The notes beneath the pieces were generated by a model. The model searched no databases. It saw only the letters and a list, made by a program, of their open reading frames with translations, and was not told where the DNA came from. Of a stretch of DNA of 64,000 nt, positions 38,810-48,703 are shown piece after piece (the first letter of the stretch is position 1; each line of letters starts with the position of its first letter). Location of the stretch: positions 68,275 through 132,274 of the forward strand of contig NZ_RRYT01000015.1 in NCBI RefSeq assembly GCF_006363815.1, in the 5' to 3' direction. This DNA is from Thermomonospora catenispora. GTDB taxonomy: Bacteria; Actinomycetota; Actinomycetes; Streptosporangiales; Streptosporangiaceae. A program made the translations under genes and the position numbers.

Positions 38810-40039
38810 TCAGCGGATGGGCAGGCCGGTGATGGTGCGGCCGATCACCAGGCGCTGGATCTCGCTGGTGCCCTCGAAGATGGTGAAGATCTTGGAGTCG
38901 CGGTGCATCCGCTCCACCGGGTAGTCGCGGGTGTAGCCGTTGCCGCCGAGGATCTGGATGGCCTCCTCGGTGACCCGCACGCACATCTCGCTGGCGAACA
39001 GCTTGGCCATCGAGCCTTCGGCGTTGGCGAACTCCTTGCCGTTGCGGGCCATCCAGGCGGCCCGCCACACCATCAGCCGGGCGGCGTCCAGCTGGGTCTT
39101 CATGTCGGCCAGCTTGAAGGCGATGGCCTGGAAGTCGCCGATCTTGCGGCCGAACTGCTCACGCTCCTGGGCGTACTGCAGGGCGTACTCGTAGGCGGCG
39201 CGGCCCACGCCGACCGCCATGGCGCCCACGCTGGGCCGGGTGGTCTCGAAGGTCTTCAGCGCGGCCTGGCCCTTGGAGCGCTTGCCCTCGCGGGCGCGGG
39301 CGATGCGCTCGTCGAACTTGTCCTTGCCGCCGACGATGAGCCGGCCGGGGATGCGCACGTCCTCCAGGATCACCTCGGCGGTGTGCGAGGCGCGGATGCC
39401 GTGCTTCTTGAACTTCTGCCCCTGCTTCAGGCCGGGGGTGCCGGGCGGGATGATGAAGCTGGCCTGGCCGCGGGTGCCCAGCTCGGGGTAGACCGAGGCG
39501 ACCACCACGTGGACGTCGGCGATACCGCCGTTGGTGGCCCAGGTCTTGGTGCCGTTGATCACCCACTCGTCCTTGGCCTCGTCGTAGACGGCGCGGGTGC
39601 GGATGGAGCCGACGTCGCTGCCGGCGTCGGGCTCGGAGGCGCAGAAGGCCCCCAGCTTCACATCGCCGGGGGAGCCGAACATCTGGGGCACCCACTCCCC
39701 GATCTGCTCCTGGGTGCCGGTCGCCGCGATGGAGGCGGCGGCCAGACCGGTGCCCACGATGGACAGCGCGATGCCCGCGTCTCCCCAGAACAGCTCCTCG
39801 AAGGCCACCGGGATGCCCAGGCCGGTGGGCTCCAGCCACTGGTTGGCGAAGAAGTCCAGGGAGTACAGGCCGATCTTGGAGGCCTCCTGGATGATGGGCC
39901 AGGGGGTCTCCTCGCGCTCGTCCCATTCCTCGGCCGCCGGGCGGATCACGTCACGGGCGAACTCGTGCACCCACTGCTGGACCTCGGCCACGTCCTCGCT
40001 GAGCTCGAGCGAGAACGACACCGCCTCGTTGCTCGTCAT
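38810..40039 (-). CDS. Acyl-CoA dehydrogenase
   Basis: A 409-residue acyl-CoA dehydrogenase with flavin and substrate segments FCASEPDAGSDVGSI, GTKTWATNGG, GRKIGDFQAIAFKLADM and QILGGNGYTRDYPVERMHRDSKIFTIFEGTSEIQRLVIGR. In the short/medium-chain subgroup the FEGTSEIQ segment holds the catalytic glutamate. It oxidises acyl-CoA, with electrons to ETF. ATG 40039 follows GGAGGGAAGG. Two GTTACC-N3-GGTAAC type sites lie immediately upstream, so it is probably under TetR- or GntR-type control by a regulator outside this spot. Confidence 0.92.
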   Translation of the reverse strand: MTSNEAVSFSLELSEDVAEVQQWVHEFARDVIRPAAEEWDEREETPWPIIQEASKIGLYSLDFFANQWLEPTGLGIPVAFEELFWGDAGIALSIVGTGLAAASIAATGTQEQIGEWVPQMFGSPGDVKLGAFCASEPDAGSDVGSIRTRAVYDEAKDEWVINGTKTWATNGGIADVHVVVASVYPELGTRGQASFIIPPGTPGLKQGQKFKKHGIRASHTAEVILEDVRIPGRLIVGGKDKFDERIARAREGKRSKGQAALKTFETTRPSVGAMAVGVGRAAYEYALQYAQEREQFGRKIGDFQAIAFKLADMKTQLDAARLMVWRAAWMARNGKEFANAEGSMAKLFASEMCVRVTEEAIQILGGNGYTRDYPVERMHRDSKIFTIFEGTSEIQRLVIGRTITGLPIR

Positions 40040-40067
40040 GCTTATTGACCTTCCCTCCAACAGGCGT

Positions 40068-40105
40068 GTTACCAACGGTAGCACCGATGGGTTACCGCTG
40101 GTAAC
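40068..40105. promoter_or_regulatory. Tandem operator upstream of the acyl-CoA dehydrogenase
   Basis: Two 15-bp palindromes: GTTACC-AAC-GGTAGC (40068-40082, one mismatch) and GTTACC-GCT-GGTAAC (40091-40105, perfect), centres 23 bp apart. They begin 29 bases before the ATG. Repeated sites of this size suggest cooperative binding by a TetR-type regulator of fatty-acid genes. Confidence 0.62.
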
Positions 40106-40140
40106 ACGTCACCGTGTCGGGCCGGTCTCGCCGACGATCC

Positions 40141-41133
40141 TCAGTGCTCCGGCAGCAGCGGGCGGCTCGCCCCGGCGTAACCGGGGACCTCGATCATCGG
40201 CGGACGCTCCTGCACGCCCACGTCGTTGATCCGCACCTCATGGCCGTCGCCGCTGCGCGAGAACCAGGCCAGCGCGGTGCCCGGATCCTCCAGCGGCAGC
40301 ATCCGGCCGTGCCGCTGCAGCCGCGACCAGGCGGTCAGCATGATCTGGCCGGACATGGCCGCCAGCGCCTCGGTGGACTGGTGCGAGTGCACCCGGTCGC
40401 CGAGGTCCACCTGGGCGATGGCGTCCAGTCCCGCCTCGGCGTACACGTCCAGCAGCAACCCCAGCTCCACACCGTATCCGGTGACGAACGGCAGCCGTTC
40501 CAGCAGCGCGCGGCGGCCGGCGTACTCCCCGCCCAGGGGCTGGATCACCCCGGCCAGCGCCGGCCAGTGCAGATTGATCAACGGCCGGGCCACCAGCTCG
40601 GTGACCCGGCCGCCCGCGCCGTCGATCCGCCGTCCGCCGCTCATCAGCGGCCGGTCGTAGCAGCCCTTGACATAGCCGACCGTGGGGTCGGTGAGCAGCG
40701 GCCCCAGCAGTCCGCTCACGAAATGCGAGGAGAAGTTGCGCAGATCGGCGTCGATGAAGACGATCAGCTCGCCGTCGGTGGCGGCGAGCGACTTCCACAG
40801 CGCCTCTCCCTTGCCCGACATCCGCGGCAGCTCGGGCAGGATCGCATCCTGGTGGACCACCTCCGCGCCGGCCGCCGCGGCGACCTCGGCGGTGCGGTCG
40901 GTGGAGCGCGAGTCGATCACCACGATCTCGTCGACCAGCGGCGCCCTCTCCATCAGATCCCGGCGGATCGCGGCGACGATCGTGCCGACCGTCTCCTCCT
41001 CGTTGCGGGCGGGCAGCACGACGCTGATCCGCCCGTCGCCGTGTGCGGCCTTGGCCTCGAGGAGCATCTCCACAGGCCAGTCCGCCGCCATGGTGGTCCG
41101 GCGGCGCATCCATGTGGTGGCCTCAGTCAGCAC
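40141..41133 (-). CDS. gpgS: Glucosyl-3-phosphoglycerate synthase
   Basis: A 330-residue GT81-family enzyme. The N-terminal nucleotide fold has SVVLPARNEEETVGTIV and VIDSRSTDRT; the metal-binding motif lies in VFIDADLRNF, and the acceptor region has PLGGEYAGRRALLERLPFVTGYGVELGLL. It transfers glucose from UDP-glucose to 3-phosphoglycerate, the first step to glucosylglycerate and, in mycobacteria, methylglucose lipopolysaccharides. I chose the GTG at 41133, which has GGAGGG eight bases upstream; an earlier GTG at 41139 is too close to that site. No phosphatase partner gene is adjacent. Confidence 0.9.
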   Translation of the reverse strand: MLTEATTWMRRRTTMAADWPVEMLLEAKAAHGDGRISVVLPARNEEETVGTIVAAIRRDLMERAPLVDEIVVIDSRSTDRTAEVAAAAGAEVVHQDAILPELPRMSGKGEALWKSLAATDGELIVFIDADLRNFSSHFVSGLLGPLLTDPTVGYVKGCYDRPLMSGGRRIDGAGGRVTELVARPLINLHWPALAGVIQPLGGEYAGRRALLERLPFVTGYGVELGLLLDVYAEAGLDAIAQVDLGDRVHSHQSTEALAAMSGQIMLTAWSRLQRHGRMLPLEDPGTALAWFSRSGDGHEVRINDVGVQERPPMIEVPGYAGASRPLLPEH

Positions 41134-41351
41134 GCGCACTCCCTCCGCAGGTGGACGACCTCACTCAAGAGAAACCCACATTGGTAGGGATCCTGTACCA
41201 GGAGGAACGATCCAACTGATTCGACCCAAAGAGTTAACAACCGCACAACACAGCGGTCACCGGGAGAATTTCGCCGGCCGTCTCCGGGCCCGTTCCGGCG
41301 GCGCCGGGGCCGCCTCCCGGCCGCCCGGGGGCGGACGCCGCCGGGCGCCGT

Positions 41352-42821
41352 TCACTCCCGGGAGTGGCGGTCCAAGAACGCATAGACGTCGGTCTCGTCC
41401 ACGCCGGGGAACGCACCCGGCGGCAGCACCGACAACACGTGCGAGTGGGCGCGCGCCGACGGCCAGGCCATGCCCTCCCAGCGCTGCGCCAGCTCGGCCG
41501 GGGGACGCTGGCAGCAGTCGCCGTCCGGGCAGGCGGACTTGACCCGGTTGGTGGTCTCCCGGCCGCGGAACCAGCGGGAGTCCTCGAAGCGCACCCCGAG
41601 GGTGATCGCGAAGTCCCGCTCGTGGCTGGGGTCGATGTGCGACAGGCACCAGTAGGTGCCGTTGGGGGTGTCGGTGTACTGGTAGTAGACCGAGAAGCGG
41701 TCGGGGGCGGCGAAGACCCGGCGGCCGGCCCACTGCCGGCACATCCGCTGCCCTTCGATGGCCCCGTCGGAGTCCTGGGGGAAGACCAGCCCGTCGTTGG
41801 CGTAGGCCTTGTAGATCGTGCCGCTCTCGTCGTTCTTGGTGAAGTGCAGCTGCAGCCCCAGGTGATGGGTGGCCACGTTGGTGAAGCGGTGGGCGGCCAT
41901 CTCATAAGAGACCGAGAACACGTCGGCCAGGTCCTCCACCGACAGCTCGCGGGCGGCCTTGGCCTCCTGGAGATAAGGCACCACCGCCGACTCGGGCATC
42001 AGCACCGCGGCGCCGAAGTAGTTGGCCTCCACCCGCTGGCGCAGGAAGTCGGCGAAGTCGCGCGGCACCTCGTGCCCCAGGGCGATGTGCCCGAGGGTCT
42101 GCAGCAGGATGGTGCGGGGGGTGTGCATCCCCAGCTGCTCGCGCTCCAGGTAGATGCGGCGGTTGCGCAGGTCGGTGATGGAGCGCACCGAGTGCGGCAG
42201 GTCCTGGACGTAGCGCAGGTCGAAGCCGAAGTGCTGGACCAGCGCCATGAGCGTCCCCTGCGACAGCGCCCCGCCCCGGTAGCCGACCGCGGCCAGGGCG
42301 CGGGCGGCGACCTGCTCGATCTCGCCGAAGTAGTTGCCGCGCTCGTGCATCTGGCGGCGCAGCTCGGCGTTGGCCTTGCGGGCCTCCTCGGGACTGGCGG
42401 TCGGCTTGGTGCGGCTGCGTTTGAGCTCCGAGTACAGGGCGAGGATGTGCTCGATGACGTCGTTGGGCAGCCGCTTGCCGACCTTGAGGTACGGCAGGCC
42501 GAGCGACCGGTACAGCGGGTCGCGCTGGGCCTCCTCCAGCGCGATCTCCAGCTGGGCCCGGCGGCTGGGCGGCTGGCGGCGCAGCAGTTCCTCGACCGGG
42601 ACCTCCAGTGCCGCGGCCAGCGACTGCAGCAGCGACAGCTTGGGCTCCCGGCGCCCGTTCTCCAACAGGGACAGCTGGGAGGGCGCCCGGCCGACCTTGG
42701 CGCCCAGGTCCGACAGTGTCATGCCGCGCGCCTTGCGCAGATGACGAAGCCGCTGCCCGAACGTGACGAGATCTACGTCACTCGACAAGTTCAGTGATTC
42801 TTCTGATCGCAAGGTCGTCAC
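41352..42821 (-). CDS. ramB: RamB/ScfR-type transcriptional regulator
   Basis: A 489-residue XRE regulator. The HTH (residues ~22-80; MTLSDLGAKVGRAPSQLSLLENG) is followed by an ImmA/IrrE-like domain (~250-340; LLQTLGHIALGHE retains an HxxxH-like stretch) and a C-terminal DUF2083 part with cysteines (CPDGDCC). It matches RamB, which represses aceA/aceB and acetate genes in Corynebacterium and activates or represses aceA in mycobacteria. It is divergent from aceA. TACCAT lies six bases before GTG 42821, suggesting a leaderless mRNA. The frame is open to 43019 but that would overlap aceA. Confidence 0.88.
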   Translation of the reverse strand: MTTLRSEESLNLSSDVDLVTFGQRLRHLRKARGMTLSDLGAKVGRAPSQLSLLENGRREPKLSLLQSLAAALEVPVEELLRRQPPSRRAQLEIALEEAQRDPLYRSLGLPYLKVGKRLPNDVIEHILALYSELKRSRTKPTASPEEARKANAELRRQMHERGNYFGEIEQVAARALAAVGYRGGALSQGTLMALVQHFGFDLRYVQDLPHSVRSITDLRNRRIYLEREQLGMHTPRTILLQTLGHIALGHEVPRDFADFLRQRVEANYFGAAVLMPESAVVPYLQEAKAARELSVEDLADVFSVSYEMAAHRFTNVATHHLGLQLHFTKNDESGTIYKAYANDGLVFPQDSDGAIEGQRMCRQWAGRRVFAAPDRFSVYYQYTDTPNGTYWCLSHIDPSHERDFAITLGVRFEDSRWFRGRETTNRVKSACPDGDCCQRPPAELAQRWEGMAWPSARAHSHVLSVLPPGAFPGVDETDVYAFLDRHSRE

Positions 42822-42939
42822 AGCTTGATGGTACAGAAACTTTCGCAGTTCTTCTGTTACTTCTGAGTAGTTCCAACCGTCTTCACCCGGGCAGACTCGG
42901 ACACAAGCACCCAGGGGACGACACCAGAAGGGCACCGAC

Positions 42940-44232
<1,293 letters not shown>

Positions 44233-44273
44233 GGCTCACTCGTTTCGAGAACGTCCCTTCGAACCAGGTCAGG

Positions 44274-44317
44274 TGACGGACCCCTCCGGGCGCTCCTCCG
44301 CCCGGAGGGGTCCGTCA
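44274..44317 (+). terminator. Strong terminator after aceA
   Basis: A perfect 19-bp stem (arms 44274-44292 and 44299-44317) with the loop CTCCTC, 42 bases after the aceA stop. No T-tract follows. Confidence 0.85.
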
Positions 44318-44378
44318 TGTCCGGGGACCGTGTCATATGGCATGGAACGCTCCTCGCCGGCGCTTAGCATCACGGGGA

Positions 44379-45167
44379 GTGAGCGTCTATCCCTGGGTGG
44401 CGGCCTACTCGTTCCGCCGTCACGCCGCCTATCCGCTGGGAGCGTTCGCCGAGGCGATCACCAACACGGTGTTCGGCTTCGTGCGGGCGTGGATCGTGCT
44501 GGCGCTGTGGGACGCCCGGCCCGGCCTGGGCGGCTACACCGCCGCCGACGCGGTCGCGTTCTGCTTCATCACCCAGGCGATGATCGGGCCGGTGCAGATC
44601 TTCGGCGGCCTGGAGCTGACCCAGCGGATCCGCTCCGGCGAGGTGGCCGTCGACCTGCACCGACCGGTGGACCTGCAGGGCTGGTGGCTGGCCGACGACC
44701 TGGGCCGGGCGGCCGGGACGCTGGCGCTGCGCGGAGTGCCGCCGATGGCGGCGGGACTGTGGGCCTTCGACCTGACGCTGCCCGGCCCGGCCGGATGGGC
44801 GGCGTTCGCGGCGGCGATGCTGCTGGCGGTGGTGACCGGGTTCGCGCTGCGGTACCTGGTGGCGCTGACGGCCTTCTGGCTGCACGACGACCGGGGCATG
44901 CAGGCCGTCTCGCTGATCATGTCGATGTTCTTCTCCGGGATGGTCCTGCCGCTGGTGGTGTTCCCGGGGGCGTTGGGAGAGATCGCCCGGATGCTGCCGT
45001 GGGCGGCGCTGATCCAGATGCCCGCCGATGTGTTCCTGGGCCGCTGCTCGGGGGCGGAGCTGTGGTCGGTGTACGCCTTCCAGGCGTTCTGGGCGGCGGT
45101 GCTGCTGGCGGCGGGTCGGGCGCTGACGGCGGCGGCGCGGCGGAGGCTGGTGATCCACGGTGGCTGA
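44379..45167 (+). CDS. ABC-2-type transporter permease
   Basis: A 262-residue membrane protein with about six hydrophobic segments, of the ABC-2 family group (PF06182-like) that occurs as two permeases plus an ATPase. It carries VFGFVRAWIVLALWDARPGLGGYT and a conserved GELTQRIRSGEVAVDLHRPV-like loop after helix 2. GTG 44379 lies 8 bases after TAGCAT, a leaderless arrangement; an ATG at 44337 has no support. It overlaps the second permease by 8 bases. Substrate unknown. Confidence 0.83.
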   Translation: MSVYPWVAAYSFRRHAAYPLGAFAEAITNTVFGFVRAWIVLALWDARPGLGGYTAADAVAFCFITQAMIGPVQIFGGLELTQRIRSGEVAVDLHRPVDLQGWWLADDLGRAAGTLALRGVPPMAAGLWAFDLTLPGPAGWAAFAAAMLLAVVTGFALRYLVALTAFWLHDDRGMQAVSLIMSMFFSGMVLPLVVFPGALGEIARMLPWAALIQMPADVFLGRCSGAELWSVYAFQAFWAAVLLAAGRALTAAARRRLVIHGG

Positions 45168-45963
45168 GGCGGTGCGGACCTACGGGCTGCTGGCCTGGAC
45201 GTGGCTGCGGGCCGCCGCCCAGTACCCGGCGTCGATGCTGCTGCTGGGGCTGGCCACGGCCATGGTGGCGGCGCTGGACCTGGCGGGGATCGCGCTGTTG
45301 TTCGCACACACCCCGCGGATCGCCGGATTCACCGCCGAGGAGGTGCTGTTCCTGTACGGCACCTCGGCGATGTCGTTCGCGATCGCCGACACGCTGCTGG
45401 GCGGCACCGAGCGGCTCGGCGAGCACGTCCGGCGGGGAACGCTGGACACGATGCTGGTCCGGCCGGTCAGCCCGCTGATCCAGATCGCCGCCGAGGAGTT
45501 CACCCCGCGCCGGATGGCCAAGCTGCTGCCGCCCGCGGCGGTGCTGGCGGTGGTGCTGCCCCGGCTGCCGGTGGAGTGGACGCCGGGACGGATCGCGATG
45601 GTGCCGGTGATGCTGGTGTCCGGGGTCGTGATCTTCGCGGCGATCTGGGTGCTCACCGCCTCGGTGCAGTTCGTGGTGATCGAGGTGCATCCGGCCACCA
45701 AGTCGATCACCTATGGCGGGGCGTTCCTGACCCAGTACCCGATGACGCTGTACGCGCGGGAATTCGTGCGCGGGATGACGTTCGTGATCCCGCTGGCCTT
45801 CGTCAACTGGCAACCGGGGCTGTACGTGCTCGATCGCCCCGATCCGCTGGGCCTGCCCGAGGCCCTGCGGCTGGCCTCCCCGGCGGTCGCCGTGCTGCTG
45901 TCGGCGGTGGCGGCGACGGCCTGGCGTGCGGGGCTGCGCCACTACCGATCGACCGGGAGCTGA
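45160..45963 (+). CDS. ABC-2-type transporter permease
   Basis: A 267-residue membrane protein with six hydrophobic segments and the loop GTERLGEHVRRGTLDTMLVRPVSPLIQ, the same family as its upstream partner. The two overlap by 8 bases and should form the heterodimeric pore of one exporter with the ATPase at 45966. Confidence 0.83.
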   Translation: MAEAVRTYGLLAWTWLRAAAQYPASMLLLGLATAMVAALDLAGIALLFAHTPRIAGFTAEEVLFLYGTSAMSFAIADTLLGGTERLGEHVRRGTLDTMLVRPVSPLIQIAAEEFTPRRMAKLLPPAAVLAVVLPRLPVEWTPGRIAMVPVMLVSGVVIFAAIWVLTASVQFVVIEVHPATKSITYGGAFLTQYPMTLYAREFVRGMTFVIPLAFVNWQPGLYVLDRPDPLGLPEALRLASPAVAVLLSAVAATAWRAGLRHYRSTGS

Positions 45964-45965
45964 CC

Positions 45966-46922
45966 ATGATCGAGGTCCGCGACGTCCGCAAGACCTTCAC
46001 CGTCCGGTCGGGCCGGCTGCGGCGCCGTCGCACCATGGTGCGCGCGGTCGACGGCGTCTCCTTCACCGTGCGGGAGGGTGAGTTCGTCGGCTATCTGGGG
46101 TCGAACGGGGCGGGCAAGTCCACCACGATCAAGATGCTGACCGGCATCCTGACCCCCACCTCCGGCAGCGTGCGGGTGGCGGGGCTGGACCCCGCGCGCC
46201 GGCGCACCGCCCTGGCCCGCCGGATCGGGGTGGTGTTCGGGCAGCGCACCACGCTGTGGTGGGACCTGCCGCTGCGCGACAGCCTGACGCTGATCCGCCA
46301 CCTGTACCGGGTGGACCCCGTCGAGCACCGCCGGCGGCTGGAGGAGCTGACCGAGCTGCTGGACCTGGGCCCGTTCCTGGGCACGCCGGTGCGGCAGCTG
46401 AGCCTGGGGCAGCGGATGCGCGGTGATCTGGCGGCGGCGCTGCTGCACGCCCCGCCGCTGCTGGTGCTGGACGAGCCGACGATCGGCCTGGACGTGGTGA
46501 GCAAGGCGACCGTTCGGGGGTTCCTGGAACGGCTCAACGCCGAGCACGGCACCACGATCCTGCTCACCACCCATGACCTGGGCGACATCGAACGGCTCTG
46601 CCGCCGGGTGATGATCATCGACCGGGGGCGGCTGGCCTACGACGGGGACCTGGAGCGGCTGCGGACCTCGGTGGCGGCCGACCGGATGCTGGTGGTGGAC
46701 CTGGCCCGGCCCGCACCGCCGGTGCAGCTCGACGGGATCGGGGTGGAACGGGTCGACGGCCCCCGGCAGTGGCTGCGGGTGCCGCGCGGGATGAACGCCG
46801 CCGCCGTGGTGGCCGCGCTCGCCCGCCGCTACGAGATCGCCGACATCGCGCTGCGCGAGCCGGACATCGAGGAGGTCGTCACCCGGCTGTACCGCACGAG
46901 CGGAGCCTTCGGGGCGGAGTGA
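45966..46922 (+). CDS. ABC transporter ATP-binding protein
   Basis: A 318-residue ATPase with Walker A GSNGAGKST, Q-loop VFGQRTTLWWDLP, signature LSLGQRMRGDLAAAL, Walker B LLVLDEPTIGLD, and a C-terminal extension. The FGQRTxLWWDLP Q-loop is typical of ATPases paired with PF06182-type permeases. ATG 45966 comes 3 bases after the permease stop. The three genes form one exporter operon of unknown substrate. Confidence 0.92.
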   Translation: MIEVRDVRKTFTVRSGRLRRRRTMVRAVDGVSFTVREGEFVGYLGSNGAGKSTTIKMLTGILTPTSGSVRVAGLDPARRRTALARRIGVVFGQRTTLWWDLPLRDSLTLIRHLYRVDPVEHRRRLEELTELLDLGPFLGTPVRQLSLGQRMRGDLAAALLHAPPLLVLDEPTIGLDVVSKATVRGFLERLNAEHGTTILLTTHDLGDIERLCRRVMIIDRGRLAYDGDLERLRTSVAADRMLVVDLARPAPPVQLDGIGVERVDGPRQWLRVPRGMNAAAVVAALARRYEIADIALREPDIEEVVTRLYRTSGAFGAE

Positions 46923-46967
46923 GGCCGCCCCGGTCCGTCCCCGCGGCGGTCCGCGGGCCGGCGGCGG

Positions 46968-47465
46968 TCAGAAGTACTCGGGCTGGCGGCGGCCCGCCGG
47001 CGCCTCGTCGAGCCCTTCGTCGTCGAGGTCGCCGTGTCCCGACCAGCGGCGCGGCGTGCCGGCCGGGACCAGCAGCACGAACCCCAGCATCGCGAACGCG
47101 CCGGAGCCCAGCAGCACCCGCACCCCCGCCTCGAGGGTGTCCTCCAGCGGTCCCTCCGGCGGCAGCTCGCTCGGCAGCTCCAGCGCCCGCCCGGGATCCA
47201 CCAGGAAGAACGCCGTCCAGCCCAACAGGGTCAGCGCCGGGATCAGCGACAGCAGCGGAGAGGCCCAGCGCGCCACCACCAGCACCCCCACCACCAGTCC
47301 GACCGCCGCCATCAGCGCCATGGCGCCGTACAGGTGGGTGGCGTCGGTGATCTCCCGCGCGACCGGGTCGAAGGAACCGGCGGCCCGGGCGTACGACCAG
47401 GCCACGCCGTAGATCAACGCAGGGGTCAGCAGCACCCCGAGGAGAAACCCGATCGCGTGGCGCAT
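46968..47465 (-). CDS. Predicted membrane protein, four helices
   Basis: A 165-residue protein with hydrophobic segments at about 4-26, 45-66, 68-88 and 118-138 and an acidic C-terminal tail (DLDDEGLDEAPAGRRQPEYF). No family recognised. ATG 47465 was chosen for the helix at its start; the ribosome site is weak. It is convergent with the ABC operon. Confidence 0.7.
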   Translation of the reverse strand: MRHAIGFLLGVLLTPALIYGVAWSYARAAGSFDPVAREITDATHLYGAMALMAAVGLVVGVLVVARWASPLLSLIPALTLLGWTAFFLVDPGRALELPSELPPEGPLEDTLEAGVRVLLGSGAFAMLGFVLLVPAGTPRRWSGHGDLDDEGLDEAPAGRRQPEYF

Positions 47466-47717
47466 GCGCGCATCACCGTCCTGTTCCGGCCCTGGCAGGG
47501 CTTTTCCGGCGCACCCGTACCTGGCGTTACATAACAGGTCGCCAGGGCGGGTCTCCAGGAATCGCCGTGATATGTGCCGGATCGTGATCCGCGCGCACGT
47601 CCTCCGGATAAGGACCGTTTCCTCATGTTCCTCATGTCGGACGCCGCGCGAACGGTCCGTTTCGAACCTCCGGCTGCGGGCATCGGCGGGATGGTCATAT
47701 CGACGCTGGAGGAGATC

Positions 47718-48344
47718 ATGTCGACCGCCCTGATGGTCGTCATCGCCGTCGCGGTCGTCGCGGTGCTGGCGGCGGCCGGATTCCTGCTGTGGTCCGGGCT
47801 GCGCACCCGGCGGCTGCGCCGGCGGTTCGGTCCCGAATACGATCGCGCGGTGGAGCGGTACGGCGGCCGCGGCGCCGCGGAGCGCGAGCTGCTGACCCGG
47901 CAGCGGCGGCACCGCCGGCTCGACCTGCGCCCGCTGGATCCGCGGCGGCGGGAACGTCACCGCGAGCAGTGGACCCGCATCCAGGAGCATTTCGTGGACG
48001 CTCCCGAGGAGGCCGTCGGGCGGGCCGACCGTCTGGTGACGGAGGTGATGGGCGAACGCGGCTATCCCACCGAGGACGTGGAGGAGCGGATCGCGCATCT
48101 GTCGGTCGAGCACGGCCGCGTCCTGGACCAGTATCGGCGCGGCCGGGAGATCGGCCGACGCGCCGCCGAGGGGACCGCGTCCACCGAGGAGCTGCGCCAG
48201 GCGATGGTGCACTACCGGGCGTTGCTGGAGGAGCTGCTGGCGGTGCCCGAGGAGGAGGGCCGGGACGGTCCCGGCGACCGCATCGGGGCGGGCGGGAGGG
48301 CGACGACGCCCCGGGAGGGCGACGCGCGGGAGCCGAGCGGCTGA
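47718..48344 (+). CDS. Membrane-anchored hypothetical protein
   Basis: A 208-residue protein with one N-terminal transmembrane helix (~4-26), a basic stretch (RTRRLRRRFGPEYDRAVERYG) and a charged helical cytoplasmic domain (HREQWTRIQEHFVDAPEEAVGRADRLVTEVM). This layout recurs in many actinobacteria as a conserved protein of unknown function. GGAGGAG precedes ATG 47718. Confidence 0.75.
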   Translation: MSTALMVVIAVAVVAVLAAAGFLLWSGLRTRRLRRRFGPEYDRAVERYGGRGAAERELLTRQRRHRRLDLRPLDPRRRERHREQWTRIQEHFVDAPEEAVGRADRLVTEVMGERGYPTEDVEERIAHLSVEHGRVLDQYRRGREIGRRAAEGTASTEELRQAMVHYRALLEELLAVPEEEGRDGPGDRIGAGGRATTPREGDAREPSG

Positions 48345-48703
48345 CGCCCTCGCCGCCGGCGCCCGGCCGTCCCGCCGGGATCGGCGTCGTGCGACGCCGC
48401 CGGTCGCCCGGGACCGGAACCCGGGCTCGGCGAGCCTGCTCATCTCCCCCGCCCGGACCACGGCCGTCCGCCCGCCCCCTCGCCCGCGGCGGACGGCCGT
48501 GCCGTGCCCGCGCCTTCTCCGTTCCATGGCCCGCTCCGTGGTCCGTTCCATGGCCCGCTCCGTGCCCCGCGTGCACAGTCGGCGGCGGTCACGGCTGGGC
48601 TGCGGCCCCGTCTGGGGGATCGCATGCCGCCCGGGACTGGAGCCCGCCCTCCCGGCGCGTAATACTGAACGTCATTCGGCTGCCTGCGAGGAGGACGTTC
48701 ACG
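48345..48703. other. Intergenic region upstream of aldehyde dehydrogenase
   Basis: A 359-base gap. Around 48510-48570 there are short direct repeats of TCCGTTCCATGGCCCGCTCC type (GGCCCGCTCCGTG occurs twice). A promoter-like patch (GTAATACTGAACGTCATTCG) lies about 45 bases before the aldehyde dehydrogenase start. Confidence 0.45.
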
